Shown here one piece after another: positions 35,404 to 47,408 of a DNA stretch of 64,000 bases. The stretch is from assembly GCF_010183535.1 (NCBI RefSeq), contig NC_071330.1, positions 9,343,717 through 9,407,716 on the forward strand, read 5' to 3'. The notes beneath the pieces were generated by a model. It was not told the DNA's origin, did not search any database, and saw nothing but the letters and a program-made list of their open reading frames with translations. Position numbers and translations under genes: made by a program. The DNA comes from Caenorhabditis remanei (taxonomy: Eukaryota > Nematoda > Chromadorea > Rhabditida > Rhabditidae). Numbering within the stretch: position 1 is the first letter of the stretch; each line of letters opens with the position of its first letter.

Positions 35404-36603
35404 TTAAAGTCTCATAACAATATTATTTAGTCCATCCACTGGAACTGGCGACATTGACATAAGACGGCAAGAAGCAGCATTTTCATCTTTTTTCACAAAT
35501 TCAAAATCGAATATTTGACCGAGAAGTTCATCGCACTGAAATTAATTTTTTTGATGACCCATTTAACTGATGACCCATTTATTCTCACCATTTTCATATT
35601 ATGCTCCATATATTTTCCAAGTTGAGAACACTTTTTTCGATCTCTGAGGACATTCTTAATCCCAGTGAGCACAACTGTTTTCGCGTACGAAAATGAATCG
35701 GATTCTGTAAAAATTAGTGGTTTCTTTCAACAGATTCCAGGAATTCGTTCTCCTCACCATAGTCCAGTTCCGAATTGAGAACATTTGCCAATCGAAACAA
35801 TTTTTGAAGAGAAAGAATGTGATAAGGACGGTTGAGAAGTGTCACCATCTGAATCAAAAAAACATTTTTCTTGAAATATTTCCCCCCAAACTTTTCATTA
35901 CCTCATAACTTCTGACAACCACTTCAATCAGTTTCTCAGTATCAGAAATTCCTCCCAATCGTACTATTTTCTCATAAGCAACTGCTTCATAATCCAATAA
36001 TTCTATTTTCTCACTGTGTCCTCTTCCTGCTTCCACTGAATCCAAGAATTCAGCCCACCATTTTGCAAACTTCATTGCATCATCTGATCCACTTGCAGCA
36101 TTGACCATCTCTGCATATGAATGATGTGCTAGAGAAATGAGACACATGTCGACTGGAGACTCTCGATTCGCACTTTCAACCAATCGAACACATCTCGAAT
36201 ATATCTGTTGATCGTATGCTTCAACTGCTTCTGCGTAGACATTGTCTATTCCAGATGACGTGTCAGCTGTAATTCAAGATTTCTGAATTCGAACCAACTA
36301 TCAGGAATGTTGTCAAATGCTTGGAAATTTTGAATACAAAAGAACTTCCTCGTCCCCCTTTCCAATTCAAATGAGACTTATTAAAAAAGTCAACTCACAA
36401 TAAATGCTTCCGGATCCACAAGAGCCCGGCGGAGTGAGTAAAACTGGGGTCGTCGCAACACTTCTCTCAACTTCTTTCCTGATTGTACTCAACTTTTTCA
36501 CAATTTCTTGAGCTACGAAATTCCATTCTTCACAGTTTTCCAAATGTTCGTCCATTTCAGAAAGACGCTCCAAATTTTGCTGAATTTCTTGAATTCGTTT
36601 CAT
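35404..36603 (-). CDS. unrecognised helical protein
   Basis: Exons 36603-36399, 36266-35902, 35848-35758, 35704-35589 and 35535-35404 are all phase-consistent and encode 302 residues. I do not recognise the family. It begins with a predicted coiled coil (MKRIQEIQQNLERLSEMDEHL), then a Thr/Pro/Gly/Ser linker, then a mostly helical region (VYAEAVEAYDQQIYSRCVRL, MKFAKWWAEFLDSVEAG, YEAVAYEKIVRLGG) that has the rhythm of TPR-like hairpins. There is no signal peptide or membrane segment. A TTTCAG acceptor lies 9 nt before the chosen ATG, as for trans-splicing. An upstream in-frame ATG at 36813 would add a poor-quality extension and was not used. Confidence 0.7.
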
Positions 36604-39292
36604 TTGCGGTTGCTGAAAGTTTGGAAATTGAATTGGAAAGTTATCGAATTCTGGAAAAAAGAAAAAGCGCATGATGTTCAAAGAGCGAAATAAATGGAAA
36701 GTGGCACTGGAATCATTGGAAAACTGATAACAGAGAGGAGAGCGGAAGGAGAAAAATGATAAAATTGAACAGAAAGAATTTACATTTTTCAGTTGACAAC
36801 ATATTGAATTCATGGAAAGAAAACATGTGAGGATTAAACAAGAACAGTTTTTCTCGGGAAAAACAATTTAATATTCATAGATAAAAAACATTTTGAGAAA
36901 TGATGCCATCTTTTTTTTTAATCTTGATCATTTTTGAAGATGCTGGGTTATTGTAGTTTGATAAATATTTTCAATTGAAACATTATTAGAATCCTTAGTT
37001 TTCAATGAGACACATCTTCTAACAGTCATAAAAACAATAAAAACTTGCAACAAGAAAACTGGCAATAATCGCAAAAAAATCGGTGAAAATCAAGTGATGA
37101 GATCCTTGGAAAAGGAAAGAGCATTTGAGATGAAGAGACTCAGAGAAATCAGGTTGTGGCGAGACGGAGGGCGGCTTAGAAGTACACTCGGTTATGACCT
37201 CTTGATAATCTCAAGAAGTAAATGATAAGAGAGGGAGGGAAACAGGAGAGAAACCGGAAATGTACTGGATAATTGAGAAAAAAGTGAGAAGTTAATGAGA
37301 TTGGGGAATAAGATTTGGTGGGAATGGGAGAGTCAACATAACTGTTTTTGGTCCTGAATGATGTGATTCAGTAGATGAGAAATAAAGAAATTGAAATTAA
37401 CGTCTGAGAACTAAAGTTTTGAAACGGGAATGTAAGATGTTATAGCTCATCCCATATTTTGAGGGACCGTATAACTCAACCGTCCTTTTTTTTGATCTCG
37501 CAAATGGATCTTTTCAATTCCCCAAAAGGAACCATGCCTTGGATTGCTGTTGTTTTCTCACTTCGTTCACACAAATTACAGAAAGAAAAATACTGAATCA
37601 GTTTTAGGCATACAACCTCTTAATCAGGAACATCCGAGTTCAAGTCTTATAAGAATATGTATTGAATTATCCGAGTCAAACTACCTGATTTCATCGTTCT
37701 CCAATTAGATCATACGATAATTCTCTAAAATGAAAAGTCATGTCACTCAATTTCTCGGAAAACTTCGATCTTGATACTAAATGAAAATTGAAATTTCTAA
37801 AGAAAGAGAACTTGAGATGAAAAGTTGTAGTAAGACTGCAAATGAAAAGTGTCATTCATTGGAAAATATTTGAATAAGTCAGTCGGTGGCAAAGAGAGAT
37901 CATGCTCACAAACAATGCGAACAATGATCGGAACAAATAAAGCAAGAAAATAGTGTGTGAGATGAAGAGCCGCAGACATCGAAAAGGGGAACACGGAACA
38001 ACTTTTTGAGAAGCAAAAGGAAGGAAACGAGAGTGAGGAAATGGATATATATTACCTGTGGAGCCTTAATTCTAGATTTTCTGGATTTCAATTGAGTTGA
38101 GATGAAAGAGGCAAAGTGGAGTGAACATGAAAAGATTTTTTAGTTTTAGATATAGACAAGTTCTAGAAATCCGTGATGTTTCAGGAAAGTTATCCGAGAT
38201 GCAGAAAGAAGGTTCACGGATCTTCCGAACCCAGTTGCAGATTTCAATTTCATAAAGAATGTCAACTTTGATTTTCGGAAGCATTGTGAGTGATTAAAAG
38301 TGAAAATTCAATTGGGTTACGGTACTCAAAATGCAAAGTTATTGATCTCATAACAGCATGGTTTTTCTTAAAACCCGTTTTGTGACAAAATTCGGAAAAA
38401 ATAGAGTTTGATGTGAACTCGAGAACACACACATCTCATATATTTATTCATAGGATTCGCTTCGAGAGTAGTGACTGAAAGGAAGTGGTTGTCAGTCAGT
38501 GTCATACACTTGACCCTTCTTTAAGCCTCCTTTAAACAGCTTATTCCCTGTGTAAACAATGACAAAAAAATAAGGTAAACGAGTGAAGAAATCGAAAAGA
38601 AATATTGAGAATATTTGAATGAATTGAGAGAAAAAGGAGGTGTTCGATGTCTAAATATTTGAGAAATCTCAAAAGAGGATTAACGAAAAGAACACGATTT
38701 GTTTCGTTTCTGCACTTTAAAATCGCAGCTTTTCTTTTGATAATTGCCATGAACAGACGATCGTTTTTTTATTGAAACGAATGAGAGAAAATGAGGAGAA
38801 AAAAAAGATAAGTGTGAAAAAACGAGAAAAATATTTATGGATGGAATGGGCGAATAGAGAATAAAAACTAGTTGATCAGAAGGATTAGAATATGAATTAA
38901 TGATGTTGTATTGACAGAATAAAAGAAGTCAAGTGAACATGCAGATATTCATTTTTCTTTTCATAATAAAGAAAACGAGAAAAAAAAACTTGATTACCGT
39001 ATAGAGTCTACAATAGAAAATAGGAATAATTAGGTATCAATATGAAATAGAACCAGAACATAGTAACAGAAATCATGTATTTTCAGTAACAAGACCAGAT
39101 GCTGTTCTATAAGAGCAGATTTGGGAAAACACAGAGGGAAAGTGATACAACTTCAATCAAATTCAATTCAAGACGTGACAACCTCCACGTTTTCTTTATT
39201 CCGTCACCAAACATGTCTTTTATTTCTACGTGTTACTCTTTCAATTATATTTCATTAATTCAAGTGAATAAACTCATCGAAAGAAGTCGAAG
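36604..39292. other. 2.7 kb non-coding region
   Basis: No coding exon, RNA gene or repeat was recognised. The DNA is AT-rich, with runs of A or T and purine-rich strands. It may hold the control region of the small membrane gene at 39293. Confidence 0.5.
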
Positions 39293-39714
39293 ATGTGGAA
39301 ATCTTTGTTCTTTTTGGCATGTTTGTCGAATGTCGTCAATGGATATCTACTCTCAAAAAGCGATCCAATATGTCGAGATGAGACGTTTCTCTTTTTCTGG
39401 AAATCGAATGATCCACAAAGTTCACGAGCAATGAGTCCTTATGATATCACAAGTGAATGCTCAGTTTATTACCAGGTAAAACATGTCTAACTATATTCAT
39501 TATCTGCCAATTCTAAGAGAAGAGGATTGTTGCTGGCTTGAAATATCAGTGTGTATTACAGATATGGTTCCTAGTTCTTCTGTGCCTGTTTTTCCTCATT
39601 TGGCTAGTTTCAATCGTTCCAATCATCATTAGTTTCATCGAAGGAACCGATAGAAGAACCAATTGCTGTCATGAGAAAAAGAAAAGAGAAAAGCAGAAAA
39701 ATGGAAAAAACTAA
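39293..39714 (+). CDS. small type I membrane protein, unknown
   Basis: Exons 39293-39475 and 39562-39714 encode 111 residues. A signal peptide (MWKSLFFLACLSNVVNG) is followed by a short extracellular part with two cysteines (DPICRDE, SECSVYY). Then come one transmembrane helix (IWFLVLLCLFFLIWLVSIVPIII) and a short, strongly basic tail (CCHEKKKREKQKNGK). AATAAA follows about 35 bp after the stop. I do not recognise a family. Its plan resembles the gene at 40894-41467 on the other strand, though the sequences are not similar. Confidence 0.65.
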
Positions 39715-40893
39715 CAGTGAAAATGGAACTTTCGATGAAAATTAAGTGAATAAATGTTTGATTGATTTTGTCAGTTTTCCCCTCATCTCGTTTCTAAAAG
39801 AGAGTAATTATCAACAGTAACTCTCGTAGAAATACCGTAACGGGGGAAAGAAAATTCCAGAAGAAAGGAGGAAAACTCGAATAAAATTTCGATGTGTAAC
39901 TTATTCTTCTTGAAAAAGAAACAAAACAGTTTTGAAATGATTGTCATAAGGTGTTACACCCAAAAAGTCAAAAGTAATGGGCGCTACCAAAAAGGGAAAA
40001 ACAAGAAGAATGCCGTATTCTCGGCAGCTTTTCCCTTTTTCTTCTTTTGTATAATTAGTCACAATCAGCTGTTGTCTCTTTTTCTCTTATGTCTTCTTTT
40101 CTTCTCCATTATTCTCGAGGTCAAGCAATTCAAGATGTAATAATCACTGAAGAAGAAAATTCATGTGTGAAAGTAACACTTTTTTTGAAATCTTTTTGAA
40201 ATAACTCTCGCAACAATTGGTTGGTTGTTTCATATAATTTTCAACTACAGACAATATTTTCTCATATGAGGATACAAGATACAAAAAATGGAATGGGATT
40301 CCTGATAGTTATTAAGTTCGAAGTAGTCAAAACTGTTATTCCATAAAGTTAACCTGAACAGTATCTTCTCGATCTTCGCGTCTTCTGATCAGTTCGAGTT
40401 TTGAAATCGAAGCTCATTAGCTCCAGAAAAGTTCAGATGATCTGAATTAAGGAAAGTTGCAGGCAAACCGGTTAACATTTCTTACAGGGGACCGTCTTAC
40501 TTTATTTTTCATGTTTTATGATTTCTACTATTTTGCAGCTTGATCTGGAGTTATTTTTTATATTTTTATTATTAGCTGATGAATTACAAAAAAGAAAGTT
40601 ACATGTGAAAGCTTATAGCAAAGAAATCCAGAGGATAGGAAACAATTATGGGGAACTTTTTTATGCAAATAGAAAAAGAAATTAGTTTTTTTGATCAATC
40701 AAAATATAGAAACGGAAAGGTTGCAGTTGAGCCATTTTGTTTAAAAAATAATAATAAAAAAGAAAATGCGATGGGCGGAGTCGATAAAAGATGTAAAATA
40801 ACCAAGATTTCGAGTATCTGAAATTAAAACTAGGAGAAGAGAAGAAGATTGAAATTGGTTGTCAGGGGTTGCCAGATCCAGTCAAAATCCGTT
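39715..40893. other. intergenic region
   Basis: Spacer between two convergent small membrane-protein genes. The ORF at 39892-40140 has no support. Nothing else seen. Confidence 0.5.
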
Positions 40894-41467
40894 TTACTTG
40901 CGACAGCAGACACAACGGATGAGAGAAATAACGAAGGAAGCGAGGAAGATGACTCCGAAAAGAGCAAGAACAACCCAGACCCAGGTCTGAAATGTTATTT
41001 GTTTAGATGAGAAAATATATATCTCTTCATGTTTTTCCCCGTGGACAACGTTGTAACACCGACCATTTGTTCAGGTCAAATAGTTTAACAGTGCCCTTAT
41101 TCCAGACAAAAACATTCCACAGCTACTGACCAATCTCCTTCAATAATACTTGCTTACCTGAAGTCTGAAACAGCATTCCTTGTTGAGTTCTTCACAGCAC
41201 TTCCAGTAGTGGAAGATACTAGATGTTCCACACTTGGTTCCGACCAATGGGACTGGACAATAAGTGTCTCCGTCCTGCAAACAATAATTAGGTAAGCTTC
41301 AGAGAATTCGATGGCAGAATTTCATCCAAAGTTAAATTAAGAAACTTCTAAACTAGATCAAATACCTTAGTAGTTGTAACCTCATTGACTGCACTCTTCA
41401 CATCGTGTTCAACATTTGCAGCCAAGGCGATTCCAATGCATGCAGCAAGAGCAATATAGGACATCAT
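40894..41467 (-). CDS. small Cys-rich type I membrane protein
   Basis: Exons 41467-41366, 41274-41158 and 40986-40894 encode 103 residues. Order: signal peptide (MMSYIALAACIGIALA), a short charged stalk, a compact cysteine module in exon 2 (YCPVPLVGTKCGTS, then WKCCEELNKECCFRL, six cysteines), then in exon 3 a transmembrane helix (VWVVLALFGVIFLASFVISLI) and a tiny tail RCVCCRK, with cysteines well placed for palmitoylation. Exon borders coincide with the domains. I do not recognise the family; the cysteine spacing resembles small nematode CX-type surface proteins. An acceptor (GAGTTTTCAG) lies just upstream of the ATG. A candidate 5' exon with a GTAAGT donor sits near 43700-43745. Confidence 0.7.
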
Positions 41468-44400
41468 GATGGTAGTTCGAAGTTCTGAAAACTCAAAAAA
41501 TATTATCACGATGTTTTACTTTTCAAAAAAAAAAGCAGATAAGAAAACGCTTCCGTTTCCTTTTTTCAAAAGAAGGCATGAAAAGAAAGTGAAACGACAA
41601 AAAGTGGGAGAAGTTAGCGGGTGGTTTTCTTTCCTCAAAAGAGAGATAATTTCACAAGATTGTGGATGCGACTATGTGATGAATAGTATATGAAATGGAG
41701 AGAAATAGACAGAAAGAGGCGGTCAGAGATTAAAAGAGGATGACAACTTTTTAGTGGCAGAAAGTGGGAGTGGACCCTAAAGATAGATGGATGTGTTTTC
41801 GGTTTGTGGTCTTTTTTGAGATGAAAAAAAGTGGAAAGTGGGAGAACGAAAGTGAGTGGGAAGTGTTTCATAACGAATCACCTCTCGGTCTCCTTTTTTT
41901 CAAAAATTAAGAGCATTATTGTAATTTTTATCACCGTTTGAAAGTTAAAATTAAAAGAAACAGGAAAAGGACGGAATAGAAAAACAGGCGGATTCCAAAA
42001 TGATTCAAAACTTATAAATGTTATTCTGATCCATTTTCAAAATTTCAGAATCTAGTGACAGAATTACAAGAAACTTCAGAGTTGATTCTTCCAATTGTTT
42101 CAGAAGAAATTCTTCTTCTTTATTGAACATCACTGAGAAATGAATGAAAAATGCCAAATAGGTAGAATCCTGTCTCGAAAAAAAGAAGTTTGAAATGTAT
42201 TCAGGTTGCAAAAAGTTGCAATAAACACAAGTAGTATCCTCTCTTTTCTCAAGTATTGGTCGAATTCAAAAAGTGTTGTGAAGGACGTTTTTTGTTGTGT
42301 AGGAATCGATACAAAATGAGGAGAGATTGAGGAAAATGAAAGAGGAAAAGAGGGAAAAAGTTTGATCAAACAAACAAAATTTTACACGATTTCCGAATGT
42401 GTTCCTTCTGTATTTCTCTCTGTTTATTCACTTTTCTATTCGATTGCCACGTCATGATCTGATGGTCAGAAGGGGGAAAAGGTTGAATGAATTTGAATGA
42501 AAACAGAAGAAGTCATGTGGAGAGATCAGATGACGTGACAGAACTGTAACGAAAGAGAGAAGAAGAGCATGGTAGAAATATAAAGTTAGGCAAACATATT
42601 CAACACTGTATACTTTCAGAATAGGGCAAATTTCAATCAATTTGTTGGAGGGACTGAACAAGACATTCTGAGACCAAAAACTGAATTATTTTGGGTTCGT
42701 GTTTGTGTCCATAAACATGTACATTTGAAAGTGTTTAAGAATGCATTGCATGACTTTTCTCAAGAAGATCTTTGGCGCTTAACGTTGTTCGATTCGGTTG
42801 GAAATTCAGAGAAATTGAGAAGAAGTAATTTGTTGGAGATTTTGAATGAATACGAAAGTAGACAGCGATCCGGATGAAAATAGATTTCAAAACCCAAATT
42901 TTAGAATTCAAAATCTTTGTGAAACATATGGACACATAGGAAGCAGGTGGTTTGATAAAGGAAACTGACACATTTCATATTGTTTTTATGTGATAGATGT
43001 TGTTTTTGATATGATTTCATACTTGAATTGGAAAATTTGCATTGTTTCGAAATGTTTACATCGAAAATCAGTTGATTCAAAACAAAAAGAAATAAAATAA
43101 AAAGAAGAGAACAAGATATCAAAGAAAAATGGATTGGAAATTCGAAAAAAAGGAAAGAATGATTCGAGAAAAAAGAAAGGGAAACGACTATTATGGGAAC
43201 ATGACAGGAAACAAATGAAAGTGAAGAAAAGAGAACAAAAAATAGAGAACGAAAAAAAGAGAATTCGTTTGGTGAGTTGTTCTCGAATTATTTCTATTTG
43301 AAGAGTTCATGATGACAACGAATAGAAGTTTTCGGATTCAAAAAGAAATCGTCAAGTCTTTTTCAGATATTGAGTTTGTATTCTTTCTCAATTCACCAGC
43401 AAGGATACTGCTAAAAATTTAAAAACAATACTGAAATTTCAAGTTCAAATAGCGACAGTAGGTCTTAAATCAAGTTTGACTTCTTCTAGCGCTATTCTTC
43501 TTCTTTTCATTCAAGAGGAATCTTGAAATTCGGATTCATTTCGTAATGATTCTCTAGTGGAAGTCAGTTGAGAGGCTAGAAAGGAAAAAAAAACAAGGTC
43601 GCATCGAACAATAAAATGAGTCATTGACGAGGAAAGAGAGAAGAATAAATTTGAATTCAAAAAACCTATGAAAAACATGATTGGATAGATTGAAAGTGGA
43701 GAGAGACTTACAGAGATTCGGAAGTTTCCACTTCAAACAGATGCATCTAAAAAGTTTACAAATACAAATAAGTCGTCAATTACAAAAAAATAGTGTAAAA
43801 AATATGTTTCGTTCCATAGATTGATTGAGGTAAAGAATCTTAAAACGAGTACAGTATTCTTCTCGTCATCTTTAAAATCCATAGAAACTGGGTGCCTATT
43901 TTATTGGTTTGAGTAAAGAATTCTCGTGGTAGACAGAAGGAAGATCTACTTTCACTAAAAGCTTTTCGAAATCGAAATCCAATTACATCTACTCATTCCA
44001 ATTTATTTTCTTCTTCCTTCCCTTTTTTCGAATACTCTTTACTGCCACGTATCATTAATCTGAAATGAATTAAATTCTAAAATATAAATGAAATGGTGCA
44101 CGAGTACTTCACTTGATTACTTTTTGAATTAGTAACAAGGAAAATAGTAATAGTCAAACAAAACATTCATTGGTATCGTTTGTTGTTTTTATTTCGGTCT
44201 TCTGGTCAGATTCAGATATTTCACGAGACCTCAAAAATGGGCGTTGAGGGGGAAAAGGGACAAAATGTATAGAAAGAAAGAACGTAAGAAGTGGAGAGAC
44301 ACAGTGAAAAGACAATAAACTAAAGAATATAATTGTTCCAGGACGTCGAGAAAAACTGGATATAACTTTCAGGGCGTTGGATGTTTTGTGTTGGGTATAA

Positions 44401-44893
44401 TAACTTATTGAATGATTCAAGCCGTTTCGACATCAGATTGAAAGAGGATTACGGTAATGAAGCAACCATTAATAAATACGTATTTCAAACAGAAATAATC
44501 TCCAAGTTCCTAAAAAAAAAATTCAAATAGAGTTACCGTATACAAGATTACAACAGTTTTTCGAAGACTAAAGTAGTTCTCACTGAATATTTTCTGAAAA
44601 TACGGTAGTTTTCCGAAATGAGTTCATTCCTAATACAAACAATCATGAGAATAAATAAGGCTCTTCAATTAAAATAATTTTCAATTAATTTTCAATATAA
44701 ACGTTTCTTAATTATATCCTTTTCCTGCTTTAATTATCGTTCATATACATTTAATTAGACTCATTTAACTAGGAACCAACCAATAATAGAACTAATGTCA
44801 AAGCATTATCCACATTTCTTCTTTTTTCCAGTGAAATAAGACGAAAAAAGTTAGCGAGAAACGTGCCAGAGGCTAACGAACCAAACTAAAATA
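41468..44893. other. 3.4 kb non-coding region
   Basis: Purine-rich on the plus strand, pyrimidine-rich on the minus strand, without supported ORFs. On the minus strand a good donor (CTCTGTAAGTCTC) at about 43710 could end a 5' exon for the gene at 40894-41467. That would make most of this a large first intron. This is only a suggestion. Confidence 0.45.
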
Positions 44894-45165
44894 CCGTAAA
44901 TACTGTATTATAACGGCATGCCGTTATATTTTTCAACTGTCTCCCAGAGAAATTTTGAGATTTTAAAAACTCATTAAATTTAAACGAAAAACCTTTTTTG
45001 GGCATTCTTTTTGTTGATCAAGACGTTATCAATCACGTTGCTTCTAATCAGAAACAATAAAAAACACCGGGATATTCATATTCATGAATTCTGAGTATTG
45101 ATGGGGTGCCGTTATAAAACAGGTGCCGTTCTATTACAGGTGCCGTTATAATACAGTATTTACGG
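44894..45165. mobile_element. 272 bp TA-flanked MITE (Tc1/mariner type)
   Basis: Terminal inverted repeats of 24-25 bp, beginning CCGTAAATACTGTATTATAA, are perfect and flanked by TA on each side. Inside, GGTGCCGTTMTA is repeated three times near the right end and CGGCATGCCG forms a small palindrome near the left end. No coding capacity. A TA duplication is the hallmark of Tc1/mariner elements. Confidence 0.85.
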
Positions 45166-45592
45166 TATGTCGCCACACGCTCATGAAATTTTTCGAAAAA
45201 GGAAAAGGCCCGCAGGAGGGAAAGAACGAAAACAAGATATATTTGCTCTTGTTTTTTCAGTTATTTTTCAGCTTGAATTTTTCAACGAATTCTCTTCATA
45301 ATAGCAGAAAGAATAGCATTTTCGAGTTTTTGCAGAATCTCTGAAATTCTTTTACAGATTTCAGTGAGAGAAAGAATAAGTCTGAATAGAAAAATAGGAA
45401 AAATGAACAGTAAAGTAGAAAAAAGGAAGGTGAACGAAGGTATCAACAAGACGGTAAATATTTACACTTTGACCTCTTTTAAGTATTTCGGAATTGCGAA
45501 GAAATGAAAAAAACAAGAAAAGCAAGAGACTTCTCATTTTAAACTGATTTCAATTGATTCAAACTTCTCGAATCTACAATTTCAACCAATAC
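45166..45592. other. spacer between two MITEs
   Basis: Non-coding AT-rich DNA; nothing recognised. Confidence 0.5.
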
Positions 45593-45809
45593 TTACAAGG
45601 GAACCTTTTAAGTGGGACCTAATGCCAGCAAAAACGACCTATACAGGTCGAAAGAGGATGTTTGAAAACCTATAAATCAACTTTCAAAAGTTGCTTACGT
45701 GACCTGTAAGTGGCTGAAATCTCGACCTGAAAATTGACCAATTTTACCATTGATTTGCTGTATCTCCTACCACGTTTGTAAAGACTACGGCGGCAGTATA
45801 AAAACGTGT

Positions 45810-45875
45810 TCGAGTGGCGCAGGTGGTTAGAGCCTAGGAGGAGAAAAGTTTTGCCCTGGTTCGACCCCTGCACCA
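45810..45875 (+). ncRNA. tRNA-like Pol III unit in left arm
   Basis: An A-box (TGGCGCAGGTGG, 45815-45826) and a perfect B-box (GGTTCGACCCC, 45858-45868) at normal spacing are followed by CTGCACCA and a T6 terminator. The 5' side does not pair with the 3' side, so a full cloverleaf is not formed. A short Pol III transcript is plausible but not shown. Confidence 0.5.
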
Positions 45876-46110
45876 TTTTTTCTTTTTTTTTGTTGATTTT
45901 TCCCACTTTTTTCTGTGATTTTTTCGAATCTATCATATAAGTTTTTTGTACTACCACCAACGTGATTCCCTTCTAAATCCATTTCAAATGATGATTATGA
46001 GAAATTTCTGCCAGTTGACAGATGAAAGTGCTAAAATTTATAATTTATGATAGATTCCAAAAACTAATTTTAAAAAAAGTGGGAAAAATCAACAAAAAAA
46101 AAAGAAAAAA

Positions 46111-46176
46111 TGGTGCAGGGGTCGAACCAGGGCAAAACTTTTCTCCTCCTAGGCTCTAACCACCTGCACCACTCGA
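46111..46176 (-). ncRNA. tRNA-like Pol III unit in right arm
   Basis: Mirror copy of the left-arm unit on the minus strand, with A-box TGGTGCAGGTGG (one change) and the same B-box GGTTCGACCCC and T-run. It points towards the element centre, towards the left-arm unit. Confidence 0.5.
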
Positions 46177-46393
46177 ACACGTTTTTATACTGCCGCCGTA
46201 ATCTTTACAAACGTGGTAGGAGATACAGCAAATCAATGGTAAAATTGGTCAATTTTCAGGTCGAGATTTCAGCCACTTACAGGTCACGTAAGCAACTTTT
46301 GAAAGTTGATTTATAGGTTTTCAAACATCCTCTTTCGACCTGTATAGGTCGTTTTTGCTGACATTAGGTCCCACTTAAAAGGTTCCCTTGTTA

Positions 46394-47408
46394 ATGCATT
46401 ATTATGACTTATTGCATTGCAAATTGCTCTAAATTTCTCTAGTTTTTAAAGAACATCTTCTCATTTCGGAACAGTGAACTTGTATATCCTACAAACATTC
46501 ATTCAGTACATTCTGTGAATCTCTCTCCGAAAGATCAATAGAAAACAGCTAGAACGAGTGCCTTTTTGGCCGATGAATGTACCATGAAACAAGTTTCGAT
46601 TGACTTCGGAAATGTCTAGAATCTACAGATTTTTAGATATATTTCATTCATGCTTCAAAGAAAGAAAAAAGAAAAAAACGAAGAAAAAGCTCAATGGTGT
46701 ATGAACAAATTGTGGTGGATGTGGTTGTTTGGGTCCACAATTCTCTCCGAGAATCGCTCCAAAATTGCTCTTTTTCTGTGTGACGAAGGGAATTTTGGGA
46801 AGGGATTTCATAATAGTTGCGTGATTGTTGGGAGCAAGAGAGAGTATTTTTTCTTTTTCTCTATTCTGAAGCTCATTCGGAAGAGCCAAACTGAGAAAAA
46901 GAGCAAGAAAATTCAGATGGCTTTTTCGAAGAAAAAAGAAGTCGACGAGGACAACGATTACAAATTTGTGTTGGTGTATAGCAGAAACCGAATGATACGA
47001 AGCATACGAAGCAGTGTCACGCAATCAGCCTCTGAGCTCGCAGAGCACACACAAACAAAATTTGAAAAAAAGAGAGAAAGTACTTTACACAATGAGCAGC
47101 CACATGTTGTGTGGCTCATCATTTTCTCACAATTTTGAAGAATCGAGAAAGTAAAAAGTTACACTTTGCAGGGAAGACACGAGGTGGAGAAAGAAGATCG
47201 AAACTACTGGGTATTAGATAAGGTTAAGTACAGTAACCTCACCAGCACACCTTAATTTGAATTCCCTCTCAAAACTGTCAAGATGGCCTAGAAAACGTTT
47301 GTCGTGTACTCTTTTCGGGGAAACCGCCACAGCGCCAAGACATATTTTATTAAGTTTTGAATTTCCATTTGTTCCAACATTTTCAGAAGAAACAAATTTC
47401 AGAAAAAA
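46394..47408. other. upstream region of mrt-2
   Basis: No supported gene. The 162-codon ORF at 46650 is Lys/Phe-rich low-complexity without family features. Two acceptors (ACATTTTCAG, CAAATTTCAG) lie just before the mrt-2 ATG and are candidates for spliced-leader addition. Confidence 0.5.

Larger units (their letters stand above)
45596..46390. mobile_element. 795 bp foldback element, PIF/Harbinger-like
   Basis: Arms of about 380 bp starting CAAGGGAACCTTTTAAGTGG are nearly identical and inverted, with a loop near 45990. TTA flanks both ends, matching the 3 bp TWA duplications of PIF/Harbinger transposons. Each arm carries a tRNA-like Pol III promoter. No transposase is present. Confidence 0.85.

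Noticed and set aside
45670..46316. ORFs containing VQGSNQGKTFLLLGSN in both orientations
   Set aside because: They are translations of the two inverted tRNA-like units of the foldback element.
46650..47138. 162-codon ORF upstream of mrt-2
   Set aside because: Lys/Phe-rich low-complexity sequence, no family resemblance, no intron structure, matching antisense ORF.
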